Of a stretch of 64,000 nt of DNA, positions 35,102 through 44,653 are shown one piece after another; the stretch's first letter is position 1, and every line of letters begins with the position of its first letter. The notes beneath the pieces are model-generated. The model was not told the DNA's origin and searched no databases. It worked only from the letters and a program-made list of their open reading frames with translations. Origin of the DNA: CAYQJV01 sp964417925. Its GTDB lineage: Bacteria; Hydrothermota; Tepidihabitantia; B3-TA06; CAYQJV01. A program made the position numbers and the translations under genes. The DNA is taken from assembly GCA_964417925.1 (NCBI GenBank), contig CAYQJV010000004.1:14038-78037 (forward strand), read 5' to 3'.

Positions 35102-35434
35102 TTACTCTTTTATTTCTTCAAGCAGTGATATTATTGCTGGAGAAAGAAGGAATTTTTCTATTTTTGCCCACACTGCAATCTCCACATTAACCACATTATA
35201 TCTTGACTTAAGCTTCTGAGCAAGTTTTTCTTTATTTAAAGTAAACTCCACACTGGACATTTCACGAATCTCATTAAAAAACGAAAGTAACCATTCCTTT
35301 TCTTTCTTTTCATTGAGAGGATACCCTTTGGGAAGATGCATCTTCACATGTTCCAGGGTAGCAGAAACTATATCATCCTTTCTTTTCTGATACACTCTAT
35401 CTGGCATACTTCTTATTCTTTCAAGTCTCTTCAC
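35102..35434 (-). CDS. Hypothetical protein
   Basis: A 110-residue protein, mainly helical and charged, starting from a GTG (MKRLERIRSMPDRVYQKRKDDIVSATLEHV). There is no signal peptide, membrane segment or recognised motif. It could bind nucleic acid or protein, but nothing in the sequence decides this. It lies 7 bases after the stop of the Spy-like gene and is the last gene of that run. The start is uncertain: ribosome-site support is weak. Confidence 0.55.
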   Translation of the reverse strand: MKRLERIRSMPDRVYQKRKDDIVSATLEHVKMHLPKGYPLNEKKEKEWLLSFFNEIREMSSVEFTLNKEKLAQKLKSRYNVVNVEIAVWAKIEKFLLSPAIISLLEEIKE

Positions 35435-35441
35435 CAGGGCT

Positions 35442-35906
35442 TCACCAGTTGATTCCCTCCTCTATTGCAGTTTCTTTGGGAGGTATTAAACATGGTTTGT
35501 AGTGATCAATAACATAAATTTGGTGAGGTTCAAGAATCTTTTGAATATCTAAGGCAAATTCGGTTAATTTATCTTGGTATTTCTTCTTCAATTCTTTATA
35601 ATACCTCTCTGCTCTGTATACTCGCTTTTTTAAATCATCTGGGATACTCTTTCTATGAAGAAGAGTATCTCTGAGTTCTTCCAGAACCCTTAACTTTTCT
35701 GCAAGTGTGTCATTTTCACTAAAAAGTTGCTTCTTTAGCTCTTCTGCCTGCTTTATCTTCTCTATAATAAAGTCTATCTGCTCCTTACTCAATTCAAGAG
35801 CGTATAAAAGGTTAAGAGCGTGTACCTCTTTTGTTAATTTTTCCCATTGATCCATCCCAAATGCAATACACATACACATCAAAATCAGCAAAGAAACTCT
35901 TTTCAT
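35442..35906 (-). CDS. Small periplasmic helical protein, Spy/CpxP-like
   Basis: A 154-residue protein with a signal peptide (MKRVSLLILMCMCIAFG) followed by continuous amphipathic helix: LELSKEQIDFIIEKIKQAEELKKQLF and ELRDTLLHRKSIPDDLKKRVYRAERYYKELKKKYQDKLTEF, then a C-terminal ILEPHQIYVIDHYKPCLIPP. The order of an L-x-L-S-x-x-Q helix, a linking coiled coil and an L-x-P-x-Q segment resembles the Spy/CpxP periplasmic chaperone and stress-sensor fold. There is one cysteine. A strong AAAGGAGGCAGG precedes the ATG. It follows nadB by 36 bases. Confidence 0.6.
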   Translation of the reverse strand: MKRVSLLILMCMCIAFGMDQWEKLTKEVHALNLLYALELSKEQIDFIIEKIKQAEELKKQLFSENDTLAEKLRVLEELRDTLLHRKSIPDDLKKRVYRAERYYKELKKKYQDKLTEFALDIQKILEPHQIYVIDHYKPCLIPPKETAIEEGINW

Positions 35907-35942
35907 CCTGCCTCCTTTTTTATTTAGACTTTAATAGGATTT

Positions 35943-37511
35943 TTAAGGTTTAATCTTCAAATTTATAACTGTATCCTTCTCATACTCCTTTCTTTTGCAT
36001 GGGAAATCTTCATTGTAATGCAAACCTCTTGACTCTTTTCTCTTCAATGCAGAGATTAAAACAAGTTGAGAAACTTCAAACATATTTCTTGTCTCACAAA
36101 GACAAGGACTTATTACATAGGATGGATATATGCTTTCAATTTCAGCAGACATTCTTTTTATTCTTTTAAGAGTTTTTTCCATCCTATCCATGTTTCTCAC
36201 AATTCCTGCTCCTCTCCACATCTCTCTTTTTAACATCAATACATAATAATCAAGAATTGAAGTATCTTTTATCTTTACCACCTTATATTTATCAAGATCA
36301 AAATAAATTTTTGTATTTAACTTTTCTTTAAGGATCTTGAGGGAATACTCTGCTGCATTCTGGGAAAATACAAGAGCTTCAAGTAAAGAGTTTGAAGCAA
36401 GTCTGTTTGCTCCGTGCACCCCAGTACATGCAACTTCACCAGCTGACAAAAGAAAAGGCACTGAAGTTTCACCATGAAGTCCTGTTTTTACCCCTCCAAC
36501 TGAATAATGAGCAGCAGGAGTTACAGGTACAGGAGTTTCTGTAACATCTATTCCGAATAAAAGACAGGTATTGTATATGTAGGGAAATCTTTCCTTTATT
36601 CTTTCTTTTCCAATAGAAGTCATATCAAGCAGTACGTAGTGTTCTTTTCTTCTTTTAAGTTCATTATAAATAGCCCTTGCAACTACATCTCTTGGAGCCA
36701 TCTCCTTATCAGGGTGGTAATTTTTCATAAACCTTTCTCCATCTATGGTACGCAACACTGCTCCCTCTCCCCTAACTGCTTCAGAAATTAGAAAAGCTCT
36801 TCCATCTATTTTATATCCATAAAGGGATGTTGGATGAAACTGTATAAACTCAAGATTTGCAATCAAGGCTCCTATCCTATATGCCATTGCTACCCCATCT
36901 CCTGTAGCTATGGGAGGATTGGTGGTATGTTCGTATATCCAGCACAACCCACCAGAAGCGAGAAAAACTATTTTTGCATTTATGATTTTAAGTTCATCTG
37001 TTTCTCTATCCATAACCACTGCTCCATGGCATCCTGACTCATTGCATAGAAGTTCTACTACAAAATGATTTTCAAGAATCTTTACCCCTTCTTCTCTAAC
37101 AGTTCTTACAAGACTTTTTTCAATTGCATTACCGGTTCTATCCTTTGCATGGATTATTCTTGGCCTTGAATGCCCTCCCTCTCTACCAAGATGAAACTCA
37201 TCTCCTCTTTTAGAAAACTCAACTCCCAGTTTATCCAATTCCTTTACCAGTTTCGGACCCTGGTATGCTATTTTTCTAACAGCCTCTACATTACATAAAC
37301 CATCTCCTGCTCTTATGGTATCTTGCATATGAATCTCAGGAGAATCGTCCTTACCAACCGATGCAGCTATACCTCCCTGAGCATAGTTGGTATTGGATTC
37401 AATATCTTCCTTTTTGGTAACGATAACAACTCTTCCTGCTTTTGAAACGATGTGCGAATACCATAATCCTGATATTCCTGAACCAATTACCAAAAAATCA
37501 GTTTCTATCAT
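35943..37511 (-). CDS. nadB: L-aspartate oxidase
   Basis: A 522-residue flavoprotein that oxidises L-aspartate to iminoaspartate, the first step of NAD synthesis. FLVIGSGISGLWYSHIV is the FAD-binding loop, NTNYAQGGIAAS and the HLGREGGHSRPRIIHAKDRTG block carry active-site residues, and FIQFHPTSLYG and ANRLASNSLLEALVFSQNAA are NadB/succinate dehydrogenase-type signatures. NadA and NadC are not in the window. It overlaps the DUF5683-like gene by 4 bases. Confidence 0.93.
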   Translation of the reverse strand: MIETDFLVIGSGISGLWYSHIVSKAGRVVIVTKKEDIESNTNYAQGGIAASVGKDDSPEIHMQDTIRAGDGLCNVEAVRKIAYQGPKLVKELDKLGVEFSKRGDEFHLGREGGHSRPRIIHAKDRTGNAIEKSLVRTVREEGVKILENHFVVELLCNESGCHGAVVMDRETDELKIINAKIVFLASGGLCWIYEHTTNPPIATGDGVAMAYRIGALIANLEFIQFHPTSLYGYKIDGRAFLISEAVRGEGAVLRTIDGERFMKNYHPDKEMAPRDVVARAIYNELKRRKEHYVLLDMTSIGKERIKERFPYIYNTCLLFGIDVTETPVPVTPAAHYSVGGVKTGLHGETSVPFLLSAGEVACTGVHGANRLASNSLLEALVFSQNAAEYSLKILKEKLNTKIYFDLDKYKVVKIKDTSILDYYVLMLKREMWRGAGIVRNMDRMEKTLKRIKRMSAEIESIYPSYVISPCLCETRNMFEVSQLVLISALKRKESRGLHYNEDFPCKRKEYEKDTVINLKIKP

Positions 37512-38116
37512 TTGAATTTTAAAACAAATCCAACATCTATCTTTCTTCCATCAAACCCTGTTTTTATCTCAACAGGCTTTTCTGTAAACACAAGACAATC
37601 TATCATGCTTGCAAATCTTGTAAGAAGTGCAAAACCAAACCATAACTCTGCTCGCTGAAATGCCTCTCTTTCCAAATCCCTTATTTTTATATATTCATCC
37701 CATTTTTCAGAGTCAGACCAGCACCAAAAATCGTCACCAAAATATCCATGTTTTTTTATGTATTCTTGTTGTTTTGCATAATCATTAGGATACTTCTCCC
37801 TGGCTTCTCTTGCAATATCTTCATTGTAATCCTCAGCACTACGGTAATATTCCACTGCAATAAGATATTCCTCGTCTTTTCTTTCTGGATTTGCATTTGC
37901 ATACATAGAAGCATAAGAAAGAGCGTCTTCTTTTTTTATGTTTCCATACCAGTTGAATCCAAGCCATAAAGAAGTGGTAAAAATTCCTGACCATAAAAAT
38001 ACCTCACCCTTTCTTTTCTCACCCAGCATTATTTCTCCAGTTCCAGGAAGAATAAAAGATGAAAGGGTGATTACTGGTTTTGAAACAAAATAAACCAAAA
38101 GTAAAATATTCACCAA
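37508..38116 (-). CDS. DUF5683-like membrane/secreted protein
   Basis: A 202-residue protein starting at GTG 38116 behind AAGGAGGTATTG. The N-terminus SSFILPGTGEIMLGEKRKGEVFLWSGIFTTSLWLGFNWYG looks like the DUF5683 'P-G-x-G-Q-x-x-x-G-x-x-x-K-G' block, a membrane hairpin found in many FCB-group proteins. The middle is soluble and rich in Tyr and Glu, and the end contains GRKIDVGFVLKF. Function is unknown. It sits 7 bases after the M6 protease gene, which suggests an envelope role. Confidence 0.6.
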   Translation of the reverse strand: MVNILLLVYFVSKPVITLSSFILPGTGEIMLGEKRKGEVFLWSGIFTTSLWLGFNWYGNIKKEDALSYASMYANANPERKDEEYLIAVEYYRSAEDYNEDIAREAREKYPNDYAKQQEYIKKHGYFGDDFWCWSDSEKWDEYIKIRDLEREAFQRAELWFGFALLTRFASMIDCLVFTEKPVEIKTGFDGRKIDVGFVLKFK

Positions 38117-38123
38117 TACCTCC

Positions 38124-41100
38124 TTATTTTACTACACCAAACTTATAGAGTTTTACTTCTTTTTTCCCTTTACCATAAACCTCAAATACAAGTATGTAAA
38201 GTCCTGGAGAAAATCTATCTACAGGATAATAATCATTTATTACAAAGTCATTTTCTTCATTAGGAATAAAAGAGACCTCTACATCCCGTACTACAAAATC
38301 TCCTGAAACATCCATTATACTAAACTTCACTTTTTCTGCATCTCCTATTAAAGCATGGATCTTTGCACCTCTGTCCTTTACAGGATTGGGATAAACAAAC
38401 AGTACAGGACATAAATTTTCTATCTTTCTTTTATCTTTAAAATTTTCATTAACATATCCATCTCTTTTAACATTCCCAAGAACTGTGTTCCAACAGGAGT
38501 GCTTCCCATCAAGTTCCCATACATACACATACCCTTTTTCATCTCCTGCAAGTAATTCAAGTTTACCATCGCCATCCACATCATTGGTTGAAATAGAAAT
38601 CACCCCATACCTTGCGAATAAGGTATCAATCTTTCTATTCTTATAAAGAATATAGATCCCATTATCAGGAGAACCCACAATTATCTCCTCTTCCCCATCT
38701 CCGTCCTTATCTGCAGTAATAACAGGGGAGTTAAATATGAAAGGAACCGAATATTCAACAATTGCACCTCCAAAAGAAAGTTCAACTATCTCTTTTTTTG
38801 TATAATACTCTGCAAACTCAATAGGAAATCCTTGAGCAATTGAGCCATTAAAGTTAAATCCATACAATTTATTCCCCTCTCCAGAGATAATTTCTAAAAG
38901 CCCATCTGCATCAACATCCACCAATGCCATCTCAGTAGGAGATGAGTTAAGTCCTATATTACTTTTATACTTAATCTCTCCATCCATAGAAACAAGATAC
39001 AGATAATAAACTCCTTCTTCAGGAACAAAAACAGCCACCTCTTTTTCACCATCACCATCAAAATCAGCTGTTACAGGTGTTACAGAGATACAGGCATTAC
39101 CCTTTCCCAGCACCACAGGGAATCCAGAAAGAGGTGTAAGAGTATTATCCAAAAATAGCAATGTCCCCTCTTCTCCCAAAACTCCTATTCTGTTTTCTGC
39201 AACTTCAAATACTCCTTTCCTCCAGGAAATCCCAAAATACTTTTCTATTGTGGGCTCTCCTTTTCCTATTCTGTAAATATAGCCTTTATCAGTAGCAACA
39301 AAAATCTCATCCTTTCCATCGTTATCAACATCTTTTAAAAGGGCTGTCCCATAAAGCCTTCCCTCTACACTAATAGGCGAACCTTCTATCTCCTCAACCG
39401 TAGAGTCCACTTTTAAAATAAAAACATTTCCTGAAACTCCTGAAACGATTATTTCCTCCTTACCATCTCCTGTAAAATCTCCACAAGAAAACACTGCCTT
39501 TACAGAATCCGATAAATACCTTGGTGTTTTAAAAAGATTTAATCCTTCTGCATTCCATATATAAAGTTTTCCATGATAGGTAACTGCAACTATCTCTTTA
39601 TTCCCATCTTTATCTAAATCAACTGCATCTATACCCACAATACTATCCTGAACATTCTTTGGAAAGCCTTTTACTTTTTTCCCCTTTCTTATTGTAACCT
39701 TCATTATACTTTTTGCAGTATCCTCTACCTCTATCTCAATCCCTGTCTCTCCATAATATCCTTTTGAAGATGGATTTGTGTGCACACCAAAACTGCTATT
39801 TCCTCCTTTAAAAAATGGGTCATAGGGACTTCCTTCAAATTCATAAGAACTCCCCCAAACCCATTTATCAAAATCCTGAATTCCATCTGCTTCTTCAAGA
39901 TCAACTCCTTTATGAGATGGGAATATATTTATTGCATTGTAGGGGCCATACTCTTCTATTACGTCTTCATCAACATGCCATATTAAAACACCTGATCCAG
40001 GTAAAAATGCATCGTATTCTCCTCCAATCACATATATAGGGACTCCATATTCCACCTCTATTTCAATGGTATCATCTTCTATATCCTCTATCTTGTGCTT
40101 GGTATTTACCTGTCTGTTCTCTATAAGAAAGTATTCACCTTCTCTTATCGGGACCTTAATAAGTGTAGGATGGACTGTATCTCCAAGCGTATCTACTACA
40201 AGGGTATCAAAGGTAATTGCATATAGATAAACAGTAGTGTCCTGTGTCACCTCTACAGGGTCTTCCCATCCAAGAATGTATCTTGAATAGGCAGAAAGCA
40301 TTGCAGGAACTTGACCTGATGGGTCTCCAAGCCATCCTCCTCCTCCCATTAATCCCCAAGCTCCTATTCCAGATGACCAACCACTAACATCATAGAGATC
40401 AAACAGTCCATACTCATGCCCTGGTATAGGACTTCTTTTAACAGGAAGTTGGTGAGCAAATTCATGATAAAGCACCCCTGGAAGTCCAACCATTAATCCA
40501 TCAACCCTTGGAGATTCAGGGACTATGCTTGCATGTCCTATCTTTATTCCTCCATCAACCTCTATGTAATAATCTCCAAGATAGTAGTAAAGAGCACCTT
40601 CTGTAACAGTTGCAGAAGGAATATCGTGCCATCTTCCAAAATAATAACCTGTTTGAAGATTACTTCCTGCATGAAATATGATAAATGCATCGTATTTTGA
40701 GAAATCAATTGCACTATCCTTATCTGCTTCCCAAAGAGCATCTCTCATAAGATACACAAGCCCTCTATCATAGTCTGATGGATCTGCATAGAAACTCATC
40801 TTATGGGGAAGTTTGTAACATTTAAACTCATCCTGGGGAAATACATCGTATTCTATTATAAGTTTTCCTTTTGAATTCACGTAATAGTAATTTTTAAGCC
40901 CTTCAAGTTGCATTTCAAAGTATGTTTTTGTATGAGGAGGATCATAGTAAAGACCATCACCAGGATGCCCAAAACCTTTTAAATCCATTAATCCGTTTCC
41001 AGTGGTAAGAGGATCATCATCCTCCTGAAATTCCACTCTTATAGCAAGAACCCTTAGAGTCTCTGGGAAAACCGTTTTCTTAAAAGAAAAGGAAGGATTT

Positions 41101-41246
41101 ATATAGAGTTTCTGTTTATAGGCAACAATACCTTTCCATATTTTCTTAAGAAACAGGGTATCCCGTGTTCTCTGTATCTTTATTATATCTGCCCAGAGAG
41201 AAACAATAAAAAAAACAAAAATTAAAAGTGTTTTTTTATATTTCAA
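38124..41246 (-). CDS. Secreted M6-type metalloprotease with FG-GAP/VCBS repeats
   Basis: A 1040-residue secreted protein. After a signal peptide (TLLIFVFFIVSLWA) comes an immune-inhibitor-A/M6-like peptidase domain (to about 480) with the zinc motif HEFAH in GVLYHEFAHQLPV and GIGAWGLMGGGGW. Then come seven acidic calcium-type repeats with D-x-D-x-D-G cores (DLDKDGNKEI, DFTGDGKEEI, DVDNDGKDEI, DFDGDGEKEV, DVDADGLLEI, DKDGDGEEEI, DVDGDGKLEL), forming an FG-GAP propeller. The C-terminal about 90 residues start at VYPNPVKDRG, like FlgD-Ig/type A sorting domains of FCB bacteria. TTG start at 41246 after GGAGGT. It directly follows tRNA-Ser. Confidence 0.88.
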   Translation of the reverse strand: MKYKKTLLIFVFFIVSLWADIIKIQRTRDTLFLKKIWKGIVAYKQKLYINPSFSFKKTVFPETLRVLAIRVEFQEDDDPLTTGNGLMDLKGFGHPGDGLYYDPPHTKTYFEMQLEGLKNYYYVNSKGKLIIEYDVFPQDEFKCYKLPHKMSFYADPSDYDRGLVYLMRDALWEADKDSAIDFSKYDAFIIFHAGSNLQTGYYFGRWHDIPSATVTEGALYYYLGDYYIEVDGGIKIGHASIVPESPRVDGLMVGLPGVLYHEFAHQLPVKRSPIPGHEYGLFDLYDVSGWSSGIGAWGLMGGGGWLGDPSGQVPAMLSAYSRYILGWEDPVEVTQDTTVYLYAITFDTLVVDTLGDTVHPTLIKVPIREGEYFLIENRQVNTKHKIEDIEDDTIEIEVEYGVPIYVIGGEYDAFLPGSGVLIWHVDEDVIEEYGPYNAINIFPSHKGVDLEEADGIQDFDKWVWGSSYEFEGSPYDPFFKGGNSSFGVHTNPSSKGYYGETGIEIEVEDTAKSIMKVTIRKGKKVKGFPKNVQDSIVGIDAVDLDKDGNKEIVAVTYHGKLYIWNAEGLNLFKTPRYLSDSVKAVFSCGDFTGDGKEEIIVSGVSGNVFILKVDSTVEEIEGSPISVEGRLYGTALLKDVDNDGKDEIFVATDKGYIYRIGKGEPTIEKYFGISWRKGVFEVAENRIGVLGEEGTLLFLDNTLTPLSGFPVVLGKGNACISVTPVTADFDGDGEKEVAVFVPEEGVYYLYLVSMDGEIKYKSNIGLNSSPTEMALVDVDADGLLEIISGEGNKLYGFNFNGSIAQGFPIEFAEYYTKKEIVELSFGGAIVEYSVPFIFNSPVITADKDGDGEEEIIVGSPDNGIYILYKNRKIDTLFARYGVISISTNDVDGDGKLELLAGDEKGYVYVWELDGKHSCWNTVLGNVKRDGYVNENFKDKRKIENLCPVLFVYPNPVKDRGAKIHALIGDAEKVKFSIMDVSGDFVVRDVEVSFIPNEENDFVINDYYPVDRFSPGLYILVFEVYGKGKKEVKLYKFGVVK

Positions 41247-41268
41247 TTTATCTACCTCCTTTCAAAAG

Positions 41269-41355
41269 CGGAGAGAGAGGGATTCGAACCCCCGAGCCCC
41301 TTGCGGGGCTACGCGATTTCGAGTCGCGCGCCTTCGTCCACTCGGCCATCTCTCC
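41269..41355 (-). tRNA. tRNA-Ser (anticodon CGA)
   Basis: An 87-base class II tRNA. The acceptor stem is GGAGAGA/TCTCTCC with discriminator G. The anticodon arm is CGCGA-CTCGAAA-TCGCG with CGA. The long variable arm is AGCCCCGCAAGGGGCT and the T loop GGTTCGAATCC. Its 5' 47 bases overlap the end of the tadA frame. Confidence 0.95.
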
Positions 41356-41800
41356 GCTTCTTTTCAAAAAATTTTTTAAGCAATTCTTTGGCTTTCTCAG
41401 CAAGTACTCCTTTTTTTATCTCAAAAGTATGATTCAATAAATTATCAAAAGGTATATTATACTTTGAACCACATGCTCCAAACTTACTTTCATTTACTCC
41501 AAAAATCAATTTTTTTATTCTTGCAAGTATCATTGCTCCTGTACACATTACGCATGGTTCTACAGTGACATACACCTCTGCCCCCTCAAGCCTTGGTTGC
41601 TGTAGGGCATTGCATGCGGCAGTAATTGCAATCATTTCTGCATGAGCAGTGGGGTCCTTCAATCTTTCGGTTTGATTGTGCCCTCTACCTATTATCTTAC
41701 CTCTATACACCACAACCGCACCCACAGGAACCTCTCCCTCCCTTAAAGCCTTTTCTGCCTCTTTTAAGGCTTCAAGCATCCATTTTTCTTCTCTTTTCAA
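41309..41800 (-). CDS. tadA: tRNA-specific adenosine deaminase
   Basis: A 163-residue zinc deaminase that turns A34 of tRNA-Arg(ACG) into inosine. TAHAEMIAI carries the zinc His and the proton-shuttle Glu, and EPCVMCTGAMILARI the two zinc Cys. GACGSKYNIPFDN is the TadA C-terminal signature. The TTG at 41800 (MKREEKWMLEALKEAEKA) gives the usual family start; the frame extends further upstream only by reading through tRNA-Arg. The stop lies inside tRNA-Ser, so the last 15 residues (from about RDGRVDE) are read from tRNA sequence. The gene sits 1 base after the tRNA-Arg(ACG) gene, its substrate. Confidence 0.92.
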   Translation of the reverse strand: MKREEKWMLEALKEAEKALREGEVPVGAVVVYRGKIIGRGHNQTERLKDPTAHAEMIAITAACNALQQPRLEGAEVYVTVEPCVMCTGAMILARIKKLIFGVNESKFGACGSKYNIPFDNLLNHTFEIKKGVLAEKAKELLKKFFEKKRRDGRVDEGARLEIA

Positions 41801-41801
41801 A

Positions 41802-41875
41802 CGCGCCTGGAGGGAGTCGAACCCCCAGCCTGCGGATCCGTAGTCCGCCGCTCTATCCTGTTGAGCTACAGGCGC
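41802..41875 (-). tRNA. tRNA-Arg (anticodon ACG)
   Basis: A 74-base cloverleaf. The acceptor stem is GCGCCTG/CAGGCGC with discriminator G. The anticodon arm is GCGGA-CTACGGA-TCCGC with ACG. The T loop is GGTTCGACTCC. A34 of this tRNA is the target of the TadA encoded just downstream. CCA is not encoded. Confidence 0.95.
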
Positions 41876-41888
41876 TTCTATTTTAATA

Positions 41889-41916
41889 ATTTTAATTAAC
41901 AATAAAAGTAAGTCAA
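41889..41916 (-). promoter_or_regulatory. Promoter of the tRNA-Arg/tadA/tRNA-Ser unit
   Basis: On the minus strand TTGACT (41916-41911), 16 bases, TAAAAT (41894-41889), 13 bases to tRNA-Arg. No further promoter is seen before the M6 protease gene. Confidence 0.75.
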
Positions 41917-41922
41917 GGAAAA

Positions 41923-42264
41923 TTATTTTAATTTATTCAGTATTTTCAAAAGTTCTGAAAACTTTACAGGCTTTTCAAACATCTCTATATTATCAATTTT
42001 ATCCTTTGGTACCTCATCAAGACAGGCAGACATAAGTATTACCTCCATAAACATATTTTCTTTCTTTGCAAATTCTATTACATCAATGCCTGTCATGTCC
42101 TGTAACCTAAAATCCACTATCAGCACATCAAACCTCTTGTGTTTCAACTTTTCAATGGCATCCTTTCCGCTCTCAGCATTTTCTACCTCATAATTGTTTG
42201 TCTTTAAAAGTGAAGTAAGTCTTTCCCTTATCTCTTTTTCATCATCAACAACAAGTATCTTCAT
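41923..42264 (-). CDS. Single-domain response regulator
   Basis: A 113-residue CheY-like receiver. MKILVVDDEKEIRERL has the acidic pair, VLIVDFRLQDMTGID the phosphoacceptor Asp (about residue 51), VILMSA the Thr/Ser switch and MFEKPVKFSEL the conserved Lys. There is no output domain. It overlaps the sensor kinase gene by 4 bases and is probably phosphorylated by that kinase, acting by protein contact or as a phosphate sink. It is the only gene of this signalling run with an unbroken frame. Confidence 0.88.
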   Translation of the reverse strand: MKILVVDDEKEIRERLTSLLKTNNYEVENAESGKDAIEKLKHKRFDVLIVDFRLQDMTGIDVIEFAKKENMFMEVILMSACLDEVPKDKIDNIEMFEKPVKFSELLKILNKLK

Positions 42265-44578
42265 AATGGAAATCTTATAATCACTCTTGTGCCTTTACCC
42301 TCTTCTGATTCTATTTCAAACTCTGCTTTTTGCTCTTTTAGTAACTGTTTTGTAATATATATACCAAGACCACTCCCTTTTTCTTTTGTGGTAAAATACG
42401 GTTCTCCTACTTTAGAAAGTATCTTCTTGCAGATTCCCTTTCCTGTATCTTGAATTACAGCGGTTACAAATTTCTTCGTTTTTCCTTTTTCTGGAACCGG
42501 TATTTCCTCAACCATAGTGGTTATAAAAACTATCTTTTCTCTATCCATTGATTCAATTGCATTTTTTATTACATTTTCAAGACATACCTCTGTTAATCTT
42601 TCATCCAAGTGCACATTTGGAATATTTCCAGGTTTAAATATAAACTTAACATTTTTAAACTTTATCTTAAAAGTATTGATCACTTTTTCAATTACTACAT
42701 TCAAATTGCTACTTCTAAGTTGAGGCGTAGGAAGTTTTGAAAACGATACAAGACTATTTGCAAGGTTTATAATCTTATCTATCTCCTGGGACAGTTCATC
42801 CAGTTTATCTCTTATCTTTCTATTTTTTACTTTTTCTTTTATATTTTCTATTTCCAAACATATTCCCCAGATCTTATTTTTAAGACCATGGGTAAAATAT
42901 CTTGCAAGTTCTGCCCATTTTAAAATTCTTTCTGCATACTCAATCTGTGGTTCACCTGAAAGAGTGATAAAATATAGATTATCTTCTTTTTTAAAAGAAA
43001 AATAGTAAGTTTTGTTGTTTTTTCCAATTTTCTTATGTGCTGTAACTCATTGTTTTTTATTTTTCTTTTTAACTCATTTTCCGAAAGAATCTCTTTAAAA
43101 TATCTATTTACAAACACAGGTTTTCCATTCTCCTTTACAATTGCTATTCCTGTGTTTATCCTATCCAGTCGTCTTTTAAATTTCTGGGAATAAAAGATTC
43201 TATCTAAAACTGTTCCTCCAATTATTCCTATTCCCAAAATACCTATAAAAATCAGCATTACAATAAGAAGATTCAAGTTATTAATATGCGTGGAAATAAC
43301 CACAGGTTTCAAATCAAACATTACATATCTACCTATCTTTCCATAAAAACCTTCTATACTTGCCAATCAATCTTTTTTGTTTTTTATTGTTAATTATCAT
43401 AAGATGAGAAAGAGGTTTATCAAACTTGCATATAGGAATGAAGTTATTATTGAAAATAACAATAGCTCTTGTAGAAGTTCTGCATATAATTTCTGGTGAT
43501 TCATCTGCATTTATATCTCCAGAATATATAATTTCATCTATACCTTCAGAAAAATGCTTTGTAAAAATCAAATTAAACATGGTATCAAAAACCATTATTT
43601 CTCCACTATTTTTTATAACCACAATTTCAGGAAGCTGATCAAAGTTGATATCCTCTACTGTAACTCCTTTTCCAATTCCTCCTATGCTTCTCTTTTTCAA
43701 TATCTTTCCATCTGCAGAAAAAAGAAATAAAGTATCGTTTATTTCTCCTTTTACCTTTTCTGTTCCCACAAGAACTACTATCTCCTTTCCCTTCTTTTTT
43801 TGAAATTTCTGCAATTTTAACATAAGCTCTTGAGTATCCTTCTTCTCCTCTCCACTGCCATTTTATTTTTCCATTTTTGGTAGAAATAACAAACACATAT
43901 GTATGACAGTCGTCTGTATTGCCAACTATGTTTCCATTACATGTTGCAAGTCCCCCCTATTACTATTTCTTTAACACCATCCTCATCTATATCATCAATT
44001 CCTATGTATCTTTCATGCAAAGATGGAGCAATATCATGTCTCCACAGAATCTTTCTTTTCACAGGTGAAAATGCAAGCACACCTCTGGGTTTTCTATCCC
44101 ATCCGGTATTATAAAGTACAATCAACTCTTTTAAACCATCCTTATCAATATCCACTGAATACACTGCTCGTATATCTCCATGCCATCCTTCTGGAGGATA
44201 GTAATCCTGCCCTGTTAATATAAACTTTTGGTATACAAATCTTCCTTTACTATCATACATCCTTAAAAATAAACTATCGTTTTTGCTGTATACAACGAAG
44301 ATTTCTTCTTTTTTATCATTATCAACATCGTCCACACAACATATACAGGCACTATCCATTTTATTTACATAGTTATTGTTCGTATTCCAATAATATACAA
44401 AGTTCTGATTCATCTTTGCAAGATAAAGACCTGTCTTATGCAACGCAAGAAAATACAACTCATCAATTCCATCTTTATCACTGTCATAAGCATACACAGA
44501 GCACCGGTTATGAGGTGCTATCCATTTTGGTGTTAAATTAAGCTTTTGAGCAAGAAGTAACAGCAAAATTTCTACCAT
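42261..44578 (-). pseudogene. FG-GAP beta-propeller sensor histidine kinase, frame-broken
   Basis: One gene in several frames. From 44578 (after AAAAGGAGGAAGG): a signal (ILLLLLAQKL), then propeller repeats with acidic cores DSDKDGIDEL, DVDNDKKEEI, DIDKDGLKEL, DIDEDGVKEI, DINFDQLPEI and DINADESPEI. Next come one membrane helix (LLIVMLIFIGILGIGIIGG), a PAS-like segment (INTGIAIVKENGKPVFVNRYF) and a kinase core with H-box FTHGLKNKI, N-box ENVIKNAIES, G1 DTGKG and G2 GSGLGIYI. Breaks lie at a G6 run (about 43953-43958), about 43788-43801, between 43325 and 43372, and at a T6 run on the plus strand (43018-43023), where one more base restores FITLSGEPQIEYAERIL. It is NtrB-like in its kinase half. 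Whether it is really inactive is unclear. Confidence 0.8.
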
Positions 44579-44653
44579 CCTTCCTCCTTTTGAAGATTAT
44601 AAATTATTTGTTCAAACTTGTCAAAACATTTACCCTGCCCATATTGAAACCCA

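Noticed and set aside
41801..41902. N-terminal extension of tadA through tRNA-Arg
   Set aside because: The extra residues (such as APVAQQDRAADYGSAGWGFDSLQ) are the classic translated tRNA; the promoter and the family start place the gene after the tRNA.
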